From Azohydromonas caseinilytica (GTDB taxonomy: Bacteria > Pseudomonadota > Gammaproteobacteria > Burkholderiales > Burkholderiaceae_C), in assembly GCF_012927045.1 (NCBI RefSeq), contig NZ_JABBFW010000011.1, positions 107,348-171,347 of the forward strand: a stretch of 64,000 nucleotides of DNA, read 5' to 3'. This document shows positions 9,939 to 19,334 of the stretch, piece after piece. Each line of letters opens with the position of its first letter. Within the stretch, counting starts at the first letter, position 1. Below the pieces are notes generated by a model. It was not told the origin of the DNA and made no database searches. It was given only the letters and a program-made list of their open reading frames with translations. Made by a program: the position numbers and the translations under genes.

Positions 9939-11054
9939 ATGAAAAGGTTCTGGGAAAAGGGCCGCACGCTGCTGGCGGCCGCGGTGGTGGCGCTGGGTGC
10001 CCACGGGGCACAGGCGCAGGAGGAGGAGAAGGTCCTCAACATCTACAACTGGTCCGACTACATCGCCGAGGACACGATCCGCAACTTCGAGAAGGAGACG
10101 GGGATCAAGGTCCGCTACGACAACTTCGACAGCAACGAGATCCTGCACGCCAAGCTCGTGGCCGGGCGCACCGGCTACGACATCGTCGTGCCCGGCTCGC
10201 ACTGGGCCAAGATGCAGATCGAGGCCGGGCTGCTGCGCAAGCTCGACAAGGACCAGCTCCCCAACCTGAAGAACCTGGACCCGACGGTGCAGGCCCAGCT
10301 GGCCAAGATGGACCCGGGCAACAACTTCCTGGTGGACTGGATGTGGGGCTACACCACGGTCGGCGTCAATGTCGACAAGGTCAAGGCCGCGCTGGGCGCC
10401 CTGCCGATGCCCGACAACGCCTGGGACCTGGTGTTCAAGCCCGAGTACACAGCCAAGCTCAAGAGCTGCGGCGTGTCGTTCCTGGACTCGGCCACCGAGG
10501 TCGTGCCCTCGGCGCTGCACTACCTGGGCAAGCCCTCGTTCAGCAAGAACCCGAGCGACTACACCGACGCGGCCAACCTGCTCAAGAGCGTGCGCCCGTA
10601 CGTGACGCTGTTCAGCAGCTCGGGCTACATCAACGACATGGCCTCGGGCTCGATCTGCCTGGCGCTGGGCTGGTCGGGTGACATGAACATCGCGCGCCAG
10701 CGCGCCATCGACGGCAAGACCGGCCAGAAGATCCAGGTGCTGATCCCGCGCACCGGCGGGCTGCTGTTCTTCGACACCATGGCCATCCCGGCCGATGCCG
10801 CGCACCCGGGCAATGCGCACAAGTTCATCAACTACATCCTGCGCCCCGAGGTGCATGCGGCGCTGACCAACAAGGTCTTCTACGCCAACCCGAACAAGGC
10901 CTCGCGGCTCTACGTCAAGCAGGACGTGGCCAGCAACCCGACGGTGTTCCTCTCCGATGCGGACATGGGACGCATGGTGCCGCCCAACTCGCTCAACAAC
11001 GACCTGCGCCGCCTCATGACGCGCACCTACACCTCCTTCAAGACCGGCCTCTGA
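9939..11054 (+). CDS. potF: polyamine ABC transporter substrate-binding protein
   Basis: 371 residues with a cleavable signal peptide (about 1-27, ending AQAQ) and a ribosome site AGAGGGAG. The mature N-terminus reads LNIYNWSDYIAEDTIRNF and continues with the FDSNE and YDIVVPG blocks, the hallmark of PotF/PotD periplasmic putrescine/spermidine receptors. Acidic and aromatic residues for binding polyamine amines are expected in the cleft. It heads an operon with a DUF3138 barrel protein, then potG, potH and potI, in the classical F-G-H-I order apart from the inserted barrel. Putrescine preference is assumed from overall resemblance to PotF. The leader contains a strong hairpin. Confidence 0.9.
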   Translation: MKRFWEKGRTLLAAAVVALGAHGAQAQEEEKVLNIYNWSDYIAEDTIRNFEKETGIKVRYDNFDSNEILHAKLVAGRTGYDIVVPGSHWAKMQIEAGLLRKLDKDQLPNLKNLDPTVQAQLAKMDPGNNFLVDWMWGYTTVGVNVDKVKAALGALPMPDNAWDLVFKPEYTAKLKSCGVSFLDSATEVVPSALHYLGKPSFSKNPSDYTDAANLLKSVRPYVTLFSSSGYINDMASGSICLALGWSGDMNIARQRAIDGKTGQKIQVLIPRTGGLLFFDTMAIPADAAHPGNAHKFINYILRPEVHAALTNKVFYANPNKASRLYVKQDVASNPTVFLSDADMGRMVPPNSLNNDLRRLMTRTYTSFKTGL

Positions 11055-11073
11055 GCCCGCGCAGACCCCTGCC

Positions 11074-12552
11074 ATGAACAACAACAACACTGCCAGCGCG
11101 GCCCGGCGCACTGTGCTCGCCGCCGCGCTGGCCGCAGCCTTCACCGTGGCCGCGCCCGGCGCCCACGCGCAGAGCAACGCCGAGCTGCTCAAGGAGCTGC
11201 GCGCGCTGCGTGAGCGCGTGGCCGAGCTGGAGAAGCGCGTGGCGGCCACCCCGGCCCCCGCCCCGGCCCCGGTCGCGGCGGCATCCGCGGCTGCACCCGC
11301 CCCCGAGACGCAGCCGGGTATGACGGCCGAGCAGGCGCAGGACTTTGCGCGCATCGCTACCAAGACCGAGGCGCTGGAGGACACGCGCGACGCCAACGGC
11401 TTCAAGAACCTGAAGATCAGCGGCTACCTCGACCCCTCCTTCATCGCCAACCGGGCCCGCAACACGGCGAGCCTGCAGTTCCTCAACGGCGTGGGCGACG
11501 ACGGCTACACCTACGACAACTCCTACTTCGGCGCGGTGGCGCTGGACGTCCAGAAGGAAACCGACAGCGGCACGCGCTACCGCCTCACGCTCATCCCCAA
11601 CCGCGGCAGCGAGTCGGTGGGCCGCAGCGACAACCGCCTCGTGCACGAGGCCTCGGCCATGGTGCCGCTGGGCAGCCTGCGCACCTACCTGCTGGCCGGC
11701 CACATTCCCGACTGGTCCGGCTACGAGTACCTGCAGCCCACGCTCAACAAGCTCATCACGCACAACCTGCTCTTCGACTTCACGCTGCCCACCTCCTACA
11801 CCGGCGCGGGCGTGCAGCACACCATGGGCAAGTGGATGGTCAAGGCCCTGCTGGCCGACATGAACGCCAGCAAGAAGCCCTCGGGCAACAAGACGCCGGC
11901 CTTCGCTTACCGCGTGGACTACGCCAAGGGCGAGTTCCACAGCATGGGTTTCGCCGGCGTGCACGGCAAGGCGGTCAACTTCAAGACGCGCGTCGTGGGC
12001 CAGCAATGGGCGCTTGACCCCGAGGACGGTGTGATCAAGCAGATGGACGTGGAGGCGCAGGAGCCCGAATCGCGCGTGGACCTGTTCGAGATCGATGGCT
12101 CCTTCATCCGCGGCGACTGGACGCTGCAGGGCCAGGCCAGCATCGGGCGCCAGCGCCGCGCCGCCATCACGCCCGACCCGCTCACGGGCGCGCTGCGCGA
12201 CGCGCGCTGGTGGGGCCTGTCGGGCCTGGTGGCCTACAAGGTCACGCCCCGCTTCGAGACGGTGGCGCGGCTGGACTACATCAACAACCGCAAGAACGGC
12301 GGCGGCCTGCTGGGCTACACCGCCAACGACTCCCACAACGGCATCGGCTACGCGCCCGGCGGCGATCCGGAACGCGGCGCCAACCGCGCGGCGCTGTCGC
12401 TGGGCCTGCTCTACGCCTTCGACACCAACACCACGCTCAAGGCCGAGTACCGCCTCGACCGCGCCAGCCAGCCGGTGTTCGAGTACGTGGAGACCGGCGA
12501 GTACAAGAAGACCAACCACCTGCTCGGCGCCTCGGTGGTGGTGAGCTTCTGA
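11074..12552 (+). CDS. DUF3138 outer-membrane beta-barrel protein in the pot operon
   Basis: 492 residues. A signal peptide (about 1-33, ending AHAQ) is followed by a short coiled coil (AELLKELRALRERVAELEKRV), an Ala/Pro linker, and then about 380 residues of alternating hydrophobic/polar strands ending VVVSF. A terminal Phe is the outer-membrane barrel assembly signature. This resembles the DUF3138 family of Burkholderiales, whose function is unassigned. It lies 19 bases after potF and 23 before potG, so it is co-transcribed with a polyamine transporter. The inference is that it is a porin-like channel feeding polyamines or related cations across the outer membrane; an alternative is a structural role only. 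Confidence 0.78.
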   Translation: MNNNNTASAARRTVLAAALAAAFTVAAPGAHAQSNAELLKELRALRERVAELEKRVAATPAPAPAPVAAASAAAPAPETQPGMTAEQAQDFARIATKTEALEDTRDANGFKNLKISGYLDPSFIANRARNTASLQFLNGVGDDGYTYDNSYFGAVALDVQKETDSGTRYRLTLIPNRGSESVGRSDNRLVHEASAMVPLGSLRTYLLAGHIPDWSGYEYLQPTLNKLITHNLLFDFTLPTSYTGAGVQHTMGKWMVKALLADMNASKKPSGNKTPAFAYRVDYAKGEFHSMGFAGVHGKAVNFKTRVVGQQWALDPEDGVIKQMDVEAQEPESRVDLFEIDGSFIRGDWTLQGQASIGRQRRAAITPDPLTGALRDARWWGLSGLVAYKVTPRFETVARLDYINNRKNGGGLLGYTANDSHNGIGYAPGGDPERGANRAALSLGLLYAFDTNTTLKAEYRLDRASQPVFEYVETGEYKKTNHLLGASVVVSF

Positions 12553-12575
12553 CGGGAGCGGGAGCAGGAGTGGGC

Positions 12576-13672
<1,097 letters not shown>

Positions 13673-13676
<4 letters not shown>

Positions 13677-14701
13677 GCGCCCTGCCCTCGCCCGCCACGC
13701 CGGCCGCGGCCACGGCCCGCGTGGCGCCGGTGTCCGCGCTGCCGGAGCCCGTGGACGCAGCCACCGCGCCTGTGCCCCGCGCGGGGTGGCTGCGCCGCCC
13801 GGGCGGGCGCCGTGCCGTCATCGGCGTGCCCTTCGGCTGGTTGGTGGTGTTCTTCCTGCTGCCCTTCCTGATCGTGCTGCGCATCAGCTTCGCGTCCATG
13901 GACGGCGCGCTGGTGAGCGAGCTGCTCAAGTACGCCGACGGCCGCGTGACGCTGACGCTGGAGCTGGGCAACTACGCCATGCTCTTCAACGACGGCCTGT
14001 ACTGGCGCACCTACGCGCTGTCGCTGGCCTACGCGGCGGTGACGACGCTGCTGTGCCTGGGCATCGGCTATCCCTTCGCCTACTTCATGGCGCGCTCGGC
14101 GCCCTCGCTGCAGCCGCTGCTGCTCATGGGCGTGATGCTGCCGTTCTGGACCAGCTTCCTGCTGCGCGTCTACGCCTGGAAGGGCCTGCTCGATGCCGAG
14201 ACGGGCTGGGTCGGCATCGCGCTCACGCAACTGAAGCTCGACCACCTGCTGCTGGCGCTGGGGGCCATTCCCGCGCTGGGGCAGTACATGTACAGCCCCT
14301 TCTCGCTGGTGCTGGGCATGGTCTACACGTACCTGCCCTTCATGGTGCTGCCGCTGTACGCCAACCTCGCCAAGCTGGACCTTCGGCTGCTGGAGGCGGC
14401 GCAGGACCTGGGCGCCACGCCCTGGCAGGCCTTCTGGGGCGTGACGGTGCCGCTGTCGCGCGCGGGCATCGTCGCCGGCGCCATGCTGGTGTTCATTCCC
14501 TGCGTGGGCGAGTACGTCATTCCGGAGCTGCTGGGCGGGCCGCAGACGCTGATGATCGGCCGCGTGCTGTGGGACGAGTTCTTCAGCAACAACGACTGGC
14601 CCATGGCCTCGGCCGTCGCGGTGGTGATGGTGCTGCTGATCCTGGTGCCGCTGGCGCTGTTCAACGCCAACCAGGCCCGCGCCGCGGAGCCGCGCCCATG
14701 A
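13673..14701 (+). CDS. potH: polyamine ABC transporter permease 1
   Basis: 342 residues from the ATG at 13673, overlapping the potG stop by 4 bases. A long Pro/Ala-rich cytoplasmic N-terminus (about 45 residues) precedes six predicted membrane helices, beginning GWLVVFFLLPFLIVLRISF. The EAA cytoplasmic loop that docks on the ATPase is present as LEAAQDLGATPWQAFWGVTVPLS. This is the PotB/PotH half of the importer channel. It overlaps the next permease as ATGA, so PotG, PotH and PotI are translationally coupled. Confidence 0.93.
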
Positions 14702-15537
14702 TCAGCACCGCCGCCGGACGCTGGACCGCCCGCCTGTGGCTGCTCGCGGGCTTCACCTTCCTCTACCTGCCCATCGTGTCGCTGGTGCTGTTCAGCTTCA
14801 GCGACTCGACGCTACCCAACGTCTGGGGCGGCTTCTCGCTGCGCTGGTACCGCAAGCTGCTGGAGGACGCCGACATCCGCGCCGCGCTGTGGCTGTCGCT
14901 GCGCGTGGCCGCGGCCTCGGCCACCGGCGCGGTGGTGCTGGGCACGCTGGCGGCCTTCACGCTGCAACGCTTCCCGCGCTTTCGCGGCCGGGCGCTGTTC
15001 TCGGGCATGGTCAACGCCCCGCTGGTAATGCCGGAGGTGATCGTGGGCCTGTCGCTGCTGCTGATGCTGGTGTCGGTGCAGCGCGCCACGGGCTTCCCCG
15101 AGCGCGGGCTGCTAACGATCTGGCTGGGCCACCTGCTGGTGGGCATGGCCTACGCCACGGTGGTGATCGCGGCACGGCTGCGCGACCTCAATCCGCAGTA
15201 CGAGGAAGCGGCGCAGGACCTGGGCGCGCGCCCGTGGCAGGTGTTCTTCCTGGTGACGCTGCCCATCATTTCCCAGTCGATGCTGGCGGCCTGGCTGCTG
15301 ACCTTCACGCTGTCGCTGGACGACGTGGTGATCTCGGCCTTCCTCTCCGGCCCCGGCGCCACCACGCTGCCGCTGGTGATCTTCTCGCGCGCGCGGCTGG
15401 GCCTGGACCCGACCGTCAACGCGCTGGCCACCGTGGTCATCGCCGTGGTGGCCGTGTTCGTGATCGGTTCGAGCTACCTCATCGCGCGGCGCGAGCGCCG
15501 GCTGTGGCGGGAACAGAAGGCGGCCGGCCAGGGTTGA
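14698..15537 (+). CDS. potI: polyamine ABC transporter permease 2
   Basis: 279 residues from the ATG at 14698. Six membrane helices start at LWLLAGFTFLYLPIVSLVLF, and the EAA loop reads YEEAAQDLGARPWQVFFLVTLP. This is the PotC/PotI-type partner of PotH in the inner membrane. The LSLDDVVISAFLSGPGATTLP segment is the usual PotC/PotI block before the last helices. It is the last gene of the operon; the next gene is convergent. Confidence 0.93.
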   Translation: MISTAAGRWTARLWLLAGFTFLYLPIVSLVLFSFSDSTLPNVWGGFSLRWYRKLLEDADIRAALWLSLRVAAASATGAVVLGTLAAFTLQRFPRFRGRALFSGMVNAPLVMPEVIVGLSLLLMLVSVQRATGFPERGLLTIWLGHLLVGMAYATVVIAARLRDLNPQYEEAAQDLGARPWQVFFLVTLPIISQSMLAAWLLTFTLSLDDVVISAFLSGPGATTLPLVIFSRARLGLDPTVNALATVVIAVVAVFVIGSSYLIARRERRLWREQKAAGQG

Positions 15538-15621
15538 GCGCGCCACCGCGGGCCAACCCACGCGCCCCATCGCGCCCGCCGCGGCACCGGGCCTTCAGCC
15601 GGTGCGCAGCGCCGCAACGAT

Positions 15622-16443
15622 TCAGCGCTCGCGCAGCTGCTTGAGCCGCACCTGCAGCGCGGCGTCGTTGAGCGCGCCCAGGTGGGCATGGACGCGGCGG
15701 CCCTGCGCGTCGAAGAACAGCGTGGTGGGCAGGCCCTGCGAGCCCACGGCCGGACCCAGCGCCTTGTCGGCATCGAGCCAGACGCCGTCGGATGACAGGC
15801 CCTCGCGCTGCAGATAGGCGCGCACCACGGCGGCGGATTCGCCCTGGTTGACGAGCAGGAAGCGGATGTCGGTGTCGCGGCGGCGCGCCGCGTCCAGCAC
15901 CGGCATCTCGGCGCGGCACGGTCCGCACCAGCTCGCCCACAGGTTGACCACGGCGGGCCGGCCCTGCAGCGCCTCGGGCAGGCGCAGCGTGCGGCCGCCG
16001 TCGAGCTCGGCGAGGGCGATGTCGGGCGCGGGCGTGCGCGCGGCCTCGCCGCCGGCGGCCAGCACGGCCACGCTGCCCAGCACCCACGCGCACATGCCCG
16101 CCAGCGAGCCGGCCACCACCGGGCGGCGCAGCCCGGGCCGCGTGCGGCAGCGCTCGGCCAGCCACAGCGCGGCCACGGCCACGCCCACGCTGTCCTCCCA
16201 GCCGCCGTCGCGCAGGTCCAGCACCGCCCAGGGACTGTCCAGGTAGGGCCGCGCATGCATGAGCACATGACCGATGCGCGCGGCAATGAGCCCCGCGACG
16301 GCCGCGCCCCAGACCGCGCGCTCGGCCTGCGCGGCCTCGCTGCCTGCCAGGCGCCGCGCCACGAGGATGGCGAGCCACAGCGCCGCCAGCAGCAGCAGCG
16401 GGGCAACGGGCAGCGCCAGCGGACCGAGGGAGATGGACAGCAT
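15622..16443 (-). CDS. membrane-anchored TlpA-like thiol-disulfide oxidoreductase
   Basis: 273 residues from the ATG at 16443; a TTG six codons earlier is an alternative. The N-terminal half (1-130) has four or so membrane helices resembling a truncated prolipoprotein diacylglyceryl transferase fold (AARIGHVLMHARPYL). The C-terminal half (about 138-273) is a TlpA/thioredoxin domain with active site WASWCGPC (C173, C176) and the cis-Pro loop QGLPTTLFF. Expected role: reduction or oxidation of periplasmic disulfides, for example in cytochrome c maturation. It lies 100 bases downstream of an orphan Rieske gene on the same strand, a plausible electron-transfer pairing but not proof of a link. Confidence 0.82.
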   Translation of the reverse strand: MLSISLGPLALPVAPLLLLAALWLAILVARRLAGSEAAQAERAVWGAAVAGLIAARIGHVLMHARPYLDSPWAVLDLRDGGWEDSVGVAVAALWLAERCRTRPGLRRPVVAGSLAGMCAWVLGSVAVLAAGGEAARTPAPDIALAELDGGRTLRLPEALQGRPAVVNLWASWCGPCRAEMPVLDAARRRDTDIRFLLVNQGESAAVVRAYLQREGLSSDGVWLDADKALGPAVGSQGLPTTLFFDAQGRRVHAHLGALNDAALQVRLKQLRER

Positions 16444-16543
16444 GGGTTCAGTGGGCCGCAACGGCCGGGCTCAGGAATGCGGAGCATCCCACGCCGCCGG
16501 CTGGCGGCCTGCCGTTGAGAAGGCTGCGCCGTTCCGACGAGCG

Positions 16544-17149
16544 TCAGGCCGCGTCGTCGCCGATCAGCAGCCGCGTGGCGCCGATGAAGCGGTGCGGCGG
16601 AATCTCCAGGTTGGTGGGTGCCGGCTTGTTGCGGAAGACGCGCCCCGCCCCGTCGAAGCTCGAGCCATGGCAAGGGCACAGGAAGCCGCCGGCCCAGTCC
16701 GCGGGCACGCTGGGATTGCCGCTTCCGGCCGGCACCGCGCTGGGCGAGCAGCCCAGGTGCGTGCAAATGCCCACGGCCACGAAGACGTCCTGGCGGATCG
16801 AGCGGGTGTCGTTGCGCGCGTAATCGGGTTGCTGGTCCTTGGCCGAGGCGGGGTCGGCCAGCGCATCGAGGTTCTTCCGCAGCGCCGCGATCATCTCGGG
16901 CGTGCGGCGCAGCACCCACACCGGCTTGCCGCGCCACTCCACCGTCTTCATGCCGCCGGGCGGGATGTCGGCGATGTCCACCTCCACGGCCGCGCCCATC
17001 GCCTTGGCGCGCTCGCTGGGTGCGAAGGTCGAGCCGAACGGGATGGCCGTGGCCACCGCCGCCGCGCCGCCGGCACCGGTGGCGGCCAGCAGCCAGGTGC
17101 GGCGCTCAGGGTCGGGGACGCCCGGAGAAGGAAGGGTCAGCTCGGTCAT
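16544..17149 (-). CDS. petA: ubiquinol-cytochrome c reductase Rieske iron-sulfur subunit
   Basis: 201 residues, normal for bc1 Rieske proteins. The N-terminal RRTWLLAATGAGGAAAVATAIPF is a Tat-type uncleaved anchor. The [2Fe-2S] cluster ligands are C129 and H131 (CTHLGC) and C158 and H161 (CPCHGSSFDG), with the disulfide pair C134/C160. It passes electrons from ubiquinol to cytochrome c1 at the periplasmic face. The usual cytochrome b and c1 genes do not follow: the next gene is the TlpA-like protein. It is therefore either a second, stand-alone Rieske copy or a relocated petA. A ribosome site AAGGA lies about 7 bases before the ATG. Confidence 0.92.
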   Translation of the reverse strand: MTELTLPSPGVPDPERRTWLLAATGAGGAAAVATAIPFGSTFAPSERAKAMGAAVEVDIADIPPGGMKTVEWRGKPVWVLRRTPEMIAALRKNLDALADPASAKDQQPDYARNDTRSIRQDVFVAVGICTHLGCSPSAVPAGSGNPSVPADWAGGFLCPCHGSSFDGAGRVFRNKPAPTNLEIPPHRFIGATRLLIGDDAA

Positions 17150-17502
17150 GTGGAGTCCTTTGCCATGTGGCGGCAGTCAAACCGGCCTTCTCAATCAAGA
17201 TGCGGGCCAAGGCAGGGCAACCCCAAGAATCCCTTGCGCGGCGGGCAGTTGCACCGGCCGAGCACCAGTGCGGACCCGAGCCACACTGCCATGGCTGCCA
17301 CCGCTGTCAGTGCGCCGCGCGGCCCGTGGCGGCTGCACGGCGCCGCCTCGCCGCCTGGCGCGCAGCGTGGCTCACGGCGGCACCGGGGTGCCGGGACCGA
17401 TCACCAGCCCGCCTCGGCGCAGCCAAGGCAGGCTCGAACGAGGCTGCTTCCCGACCAGGTGGCGCGCGCAACGTCGAAGGTTCGTCCCTTGGCGCGGCGC
17501 GC
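17150..17502. other. 353-base intergenic region, upstream of petA
   Basis: It holds the petA upstream region at its left side and nothing else recognisable. Frames across it have no signal peptide, ribosome site or familiar motif and look like chance openings in GC-rich DNA. No terminator for the nucleotidyltransferase gene, which ends at 17503, was seen. Confidence 0.5.
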
Positions 17503-18624
17503 TCAGCCGCTCACGCGCTTGCGCCACTGGTGGCGCAAGCTGTAGCGGCCGGGCACCGGCGGCGGGAAAGGCAGCGTCCAGGGCCGTGCGGCCAGCAGGT
17601 GGCGGTCGAGCATGCGGTGGATGAGGCGCAGTTGCAGCGGCCCCACCACGTCCTGCGAGGCGGCCAGCCAGGCGGTGAAGTCGCCGGGCGCGGGCGGAGC
17701 GCCGAAGCGCGGCAGATAGCTCAGCAGCGCGTAAAGGCAGCCCCGGGTCATGCCATCGTCCAGCCAGTTGCGCAAGGCGCGCCAGTCCAGCGAATCGCCA
17801 AAGCGGCGCAGCAGGTAGGCGGCGTCGAAGACTGATGGCAGGAAGCTGGGATGAACCTGCAGCTCCGTCATGTCGTTGAACCATGACGCGGCGATATAGG
17901 CCAGCTGCAGCTCCGCGGGCAGCCTGCGCACCGGCTGGCCGCGGAAGCTCGACGGCACCACGCGCGCCAGCACCTCGTCCGGCGCGAAGAGCCGGCCCAC
18001 GCTGAAGGGCGAGTCGTCCGGGAACAGCGCTCGGTGCAGCTCCAGGACCGTGCCGCGAGCGCGGTGGCGCAGCGGCGCGCCATGGTGCAGGCCCGCACGC
18101 GCCTGGAAATCCATCACCTCCCAGCCGCCATCCTCGCTGGTGAGTGCGCGCGCAACTTCATCGTGCTGCTGAACGGGCAGCAGCACGTCGATGTCCGACA
18201 TCGGCCGCAGGTGCGGCGCCGGGTAGAGCTGCTCGCTGACGGAAATGCCCTTGAGCAGCGTCGGCTCGATACCCAGGCGGCGGCACAGATCGATCAGCTC
18301 GGCGGCCGACTCCAGCAGGGGTGCCTGGCGCACGCGGGCCGTCAGCTCGGCCGCGCGCAGCGCGTCGCGCCAGCGTGCGGGCAGGACGTCGGGCTCATCG
18401 CGCGTGGCATGCGCCAGCAGCGCGCCCAGCCCGCCCTCCATCAGCCACTGGAACTCCCGGTCCTGTTCCTCGGGCGCCGTGGCCGAGAAGAACGGATGCC
18501 CGGCCGGCAGCGGCACCCCCATGGCGGCATGCGCCAGCAGCAGCCCGCTCAGCGTCGCGGGCATGCCGGCGGAAACGGATTGAATCGGTTGACCCACACC
18601 TTCGGGGGCCCCTTTTCGGGCCAT
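17503..18624 (-). CDS. NTP_transf_5-type nucleotidyltransferase of an HPr-kinase-related cassette
   Basis: 373 residues. The catalytic core has the LLKGISVSEQLYP block followed by RPMSDIDVLLP, the D-x-D metal-binding signature of minimal nucleotidyltransferases. The helical remainder fits the uncharacterised NTP_transf_5 family. Family members recur beside PqqD-like and HprK-like genes, including in lasso-peptide clusters of the paeninodin type. Here it is divergent from the PqqD-like gene across 106 bases, so the two share a control region. The start at 18624 lacks a good ribosome site; an ATG at 18564 is possible. The nucleotide and acceptor are unknown, and modification of the small peptide encoded at 19036 is inference. 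Confidence 0.8.
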   Translation of the reverse strand: MARKGAPEGVGQPIQSVSAGMPATLSGLLLAHAAMGVPLPAGHPFFSATAPEEQDREFQWLMEGGLGALLAHATRDEPDVLPARWRDALRAAELTARVRQAPLLESAAELIDLCRRLGIEPTLLKGISVSEQLYPAPHLRPMSDIDVLLPVQQHDEVARALTSEDGGWEVMDFQARAGLHHGAPLRHRARGTVLELHRALFPDDSPFSVGRLFAPDEVLARVVPSSFRGQPVRRLPAELQLAYIAASWFNDMTELQVHPSFLPSVFDAAYLLRRFGDSLDWRALRNWLDDGMTRGCLYALLSYLPRFGAPPAPGDFTAWLAASQDVVGPLQLRLIHRMLDRHLLAARPWTLPFPPPVPGRYSLRHQWRKRVSG

Positions 18625-18708
18625 GGTGCAGTTTCAGGCCCGAACATCGGCGAACGCATGGCAATTGGCATGTACGAAGTACGGCGTCGAGGCCGGCGTG
18701 TGCTGTAG

Positions 18709-18727
18709 AGGTTAAGGAGGGGAACCT
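18709..18727 (+). promoter_or_regulatory. ribosome site of pqqD-like gene inside a small hairpin loop
   Basis: AGGTT (18709-18713) and AACCT (18723-18727) can pair, leaving the strong AAGGAGGGG ribosome site in the 9-base loop, just before the ATG at 18731. The stem is only 5 bp, so a regulatory role is speculative. The strong ribosome site does support the chosen start. Confidence 0.45.
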
Positions 18728-18730
18728 TTG

Positions 18731-19000
18731 ATGGGTACGACCAGCCCGGGGTCGCCGGGCATGATAGTCCGCGAGGTGGACGGCGAGCTGCTCGTCCTGG
18801 ACACCGCATCCAACCACATCCACCAGCTCAATCGCACGGCCAGCATCGTCTGGCGCATGTGCCGCGAAGGAGCTGACCCGCCAGCCATCGCGGCCGCATT
18901 GGCCGCGGACTTCACGGTCGATGAAGCTCTCGCGCTGGCGGACGTGCAGCAGACGCTGCAGCAACTGGCGTCACTGAACCTGCTGAGCGCGCGCGCGTGA
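18731..19000 (+). CDS. PqqD-family peptide chaperone (HPr-rel-A type)
   Basis: 89 residues from the ATG at 18731, with AAGGAGG upstream. It has the PqqD fold pattern: an N-terminal beta-hairpin (IVREVDGELLVLDTASNHIHQLN), the NRTASIVWRMC helix, then a winged-helix part. PqqD-like proteins bind the leader region of ribosomal peptide precursors and present them to modifying enzymes. It sits directly before a 63-residue peptide gene and an HprK-like kinase, the gene set described for HPr-kinase-related ('HPr-rel-A') systems. The likely partner is therefore the adjacent small peptide. Confidence 0.85.
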   Translation: MGTTSPGSPGMIVREVDGELLVLDTASNHIHQLNRTASIVWRMCREGADPPAIAAALAADFTVDEALALADVQQTLQQLASLNLLSARA

Positions 19001-19035
19001 CGCCCGCCCGGCATCCATCCACCCAAGGAGACAAG

Positions 19036-19227
19036 ATGGCTTCACCTGACACTTCCCGCCGCAACTTTGTCAAACGCGGGGCTTACGTCGCCCCCGCGAT
19101 CCTGACGCTGGCCGCTGCCCCCGAGTTCGCCAAGGCGGGCTCCCGCAAGGACAACCCGGGCAAGGGCAAAGGCCCCAAGGACGATCCCGGCAACGGCAAG
19201 GGCGGCAAGGGCGACAAGAAGCCCTGA
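19036..19227 (+). CDS. 63-residue Tat-signal peptide, candidate substrate of the HPr-rel-A cassette
   Basis: Start ATG at 19036 with AAGGAG 5 bases upstream; the frame opening 39 bases earlier overlaps the pqqD-like gene and lacks such a site. The N-terminus carries a twin-arginine motif S-R-R-N-F-V-K (residues 7-13) and a hydrophobic stretch (YVAPAILTLAAAPEF), with a likely cleavage after AKA (32-34). The remaining 29 residues contain only Gly, Lys, Asp, Asn, Pro, Arg and one Ser (S36), so this is a very basic, disordered tail. It has no known domain. Its position between the PqqD-like chaperone and the HprK-like kinase suggests it is the peptide those proteins act on, with S36 the sole serine in the predicted mature part. 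Confidence 0.8.
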   Translation: MASPDTSRRNFVKRGAYVAPAILTLAAAPEFAKAGSRKDNPGKGKGPKDDPGNGKGGKGDKKP

Positions 19228-19248
19228 GCGGCGCCCCGCAAGCCACCC

Positions 19249-19290
19249 GCGCCGGCGTCTCGGTACCACCGAGCGCCGGCGCTGCTTTTC
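19249..19290 (+). terminator. terminator or attenuator between the peptide gene and the kinase gene
   Basis: A 15-bp near-perfect stem: GCGCCGGCG pairs with CGCCGGCGC, and CTCGGT pairs with ACCGAG around an ACC loop, with one unpaired T. TGCTTTTC follows at once. It lies 21 bases after the peptide stop and 45 bases before the kinase GTG. Partial termination here would make the peptide transcript more abundant than the kinase transcript, as expected for a substrate and its enzyme. Confidence 0.7.
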
Positions 19291-19334
19291 CCGGGTGATC
19301 ACCCGCCACCACAACACGTCACGGAGGGACCACG

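Noticed and set aside
17150..17502. A small gene upstream of petA on the plus strand
   Set aside because: Frames there lack a ribosome site and familiar motifs, and their composition is typical of non-coding high-GC openings.
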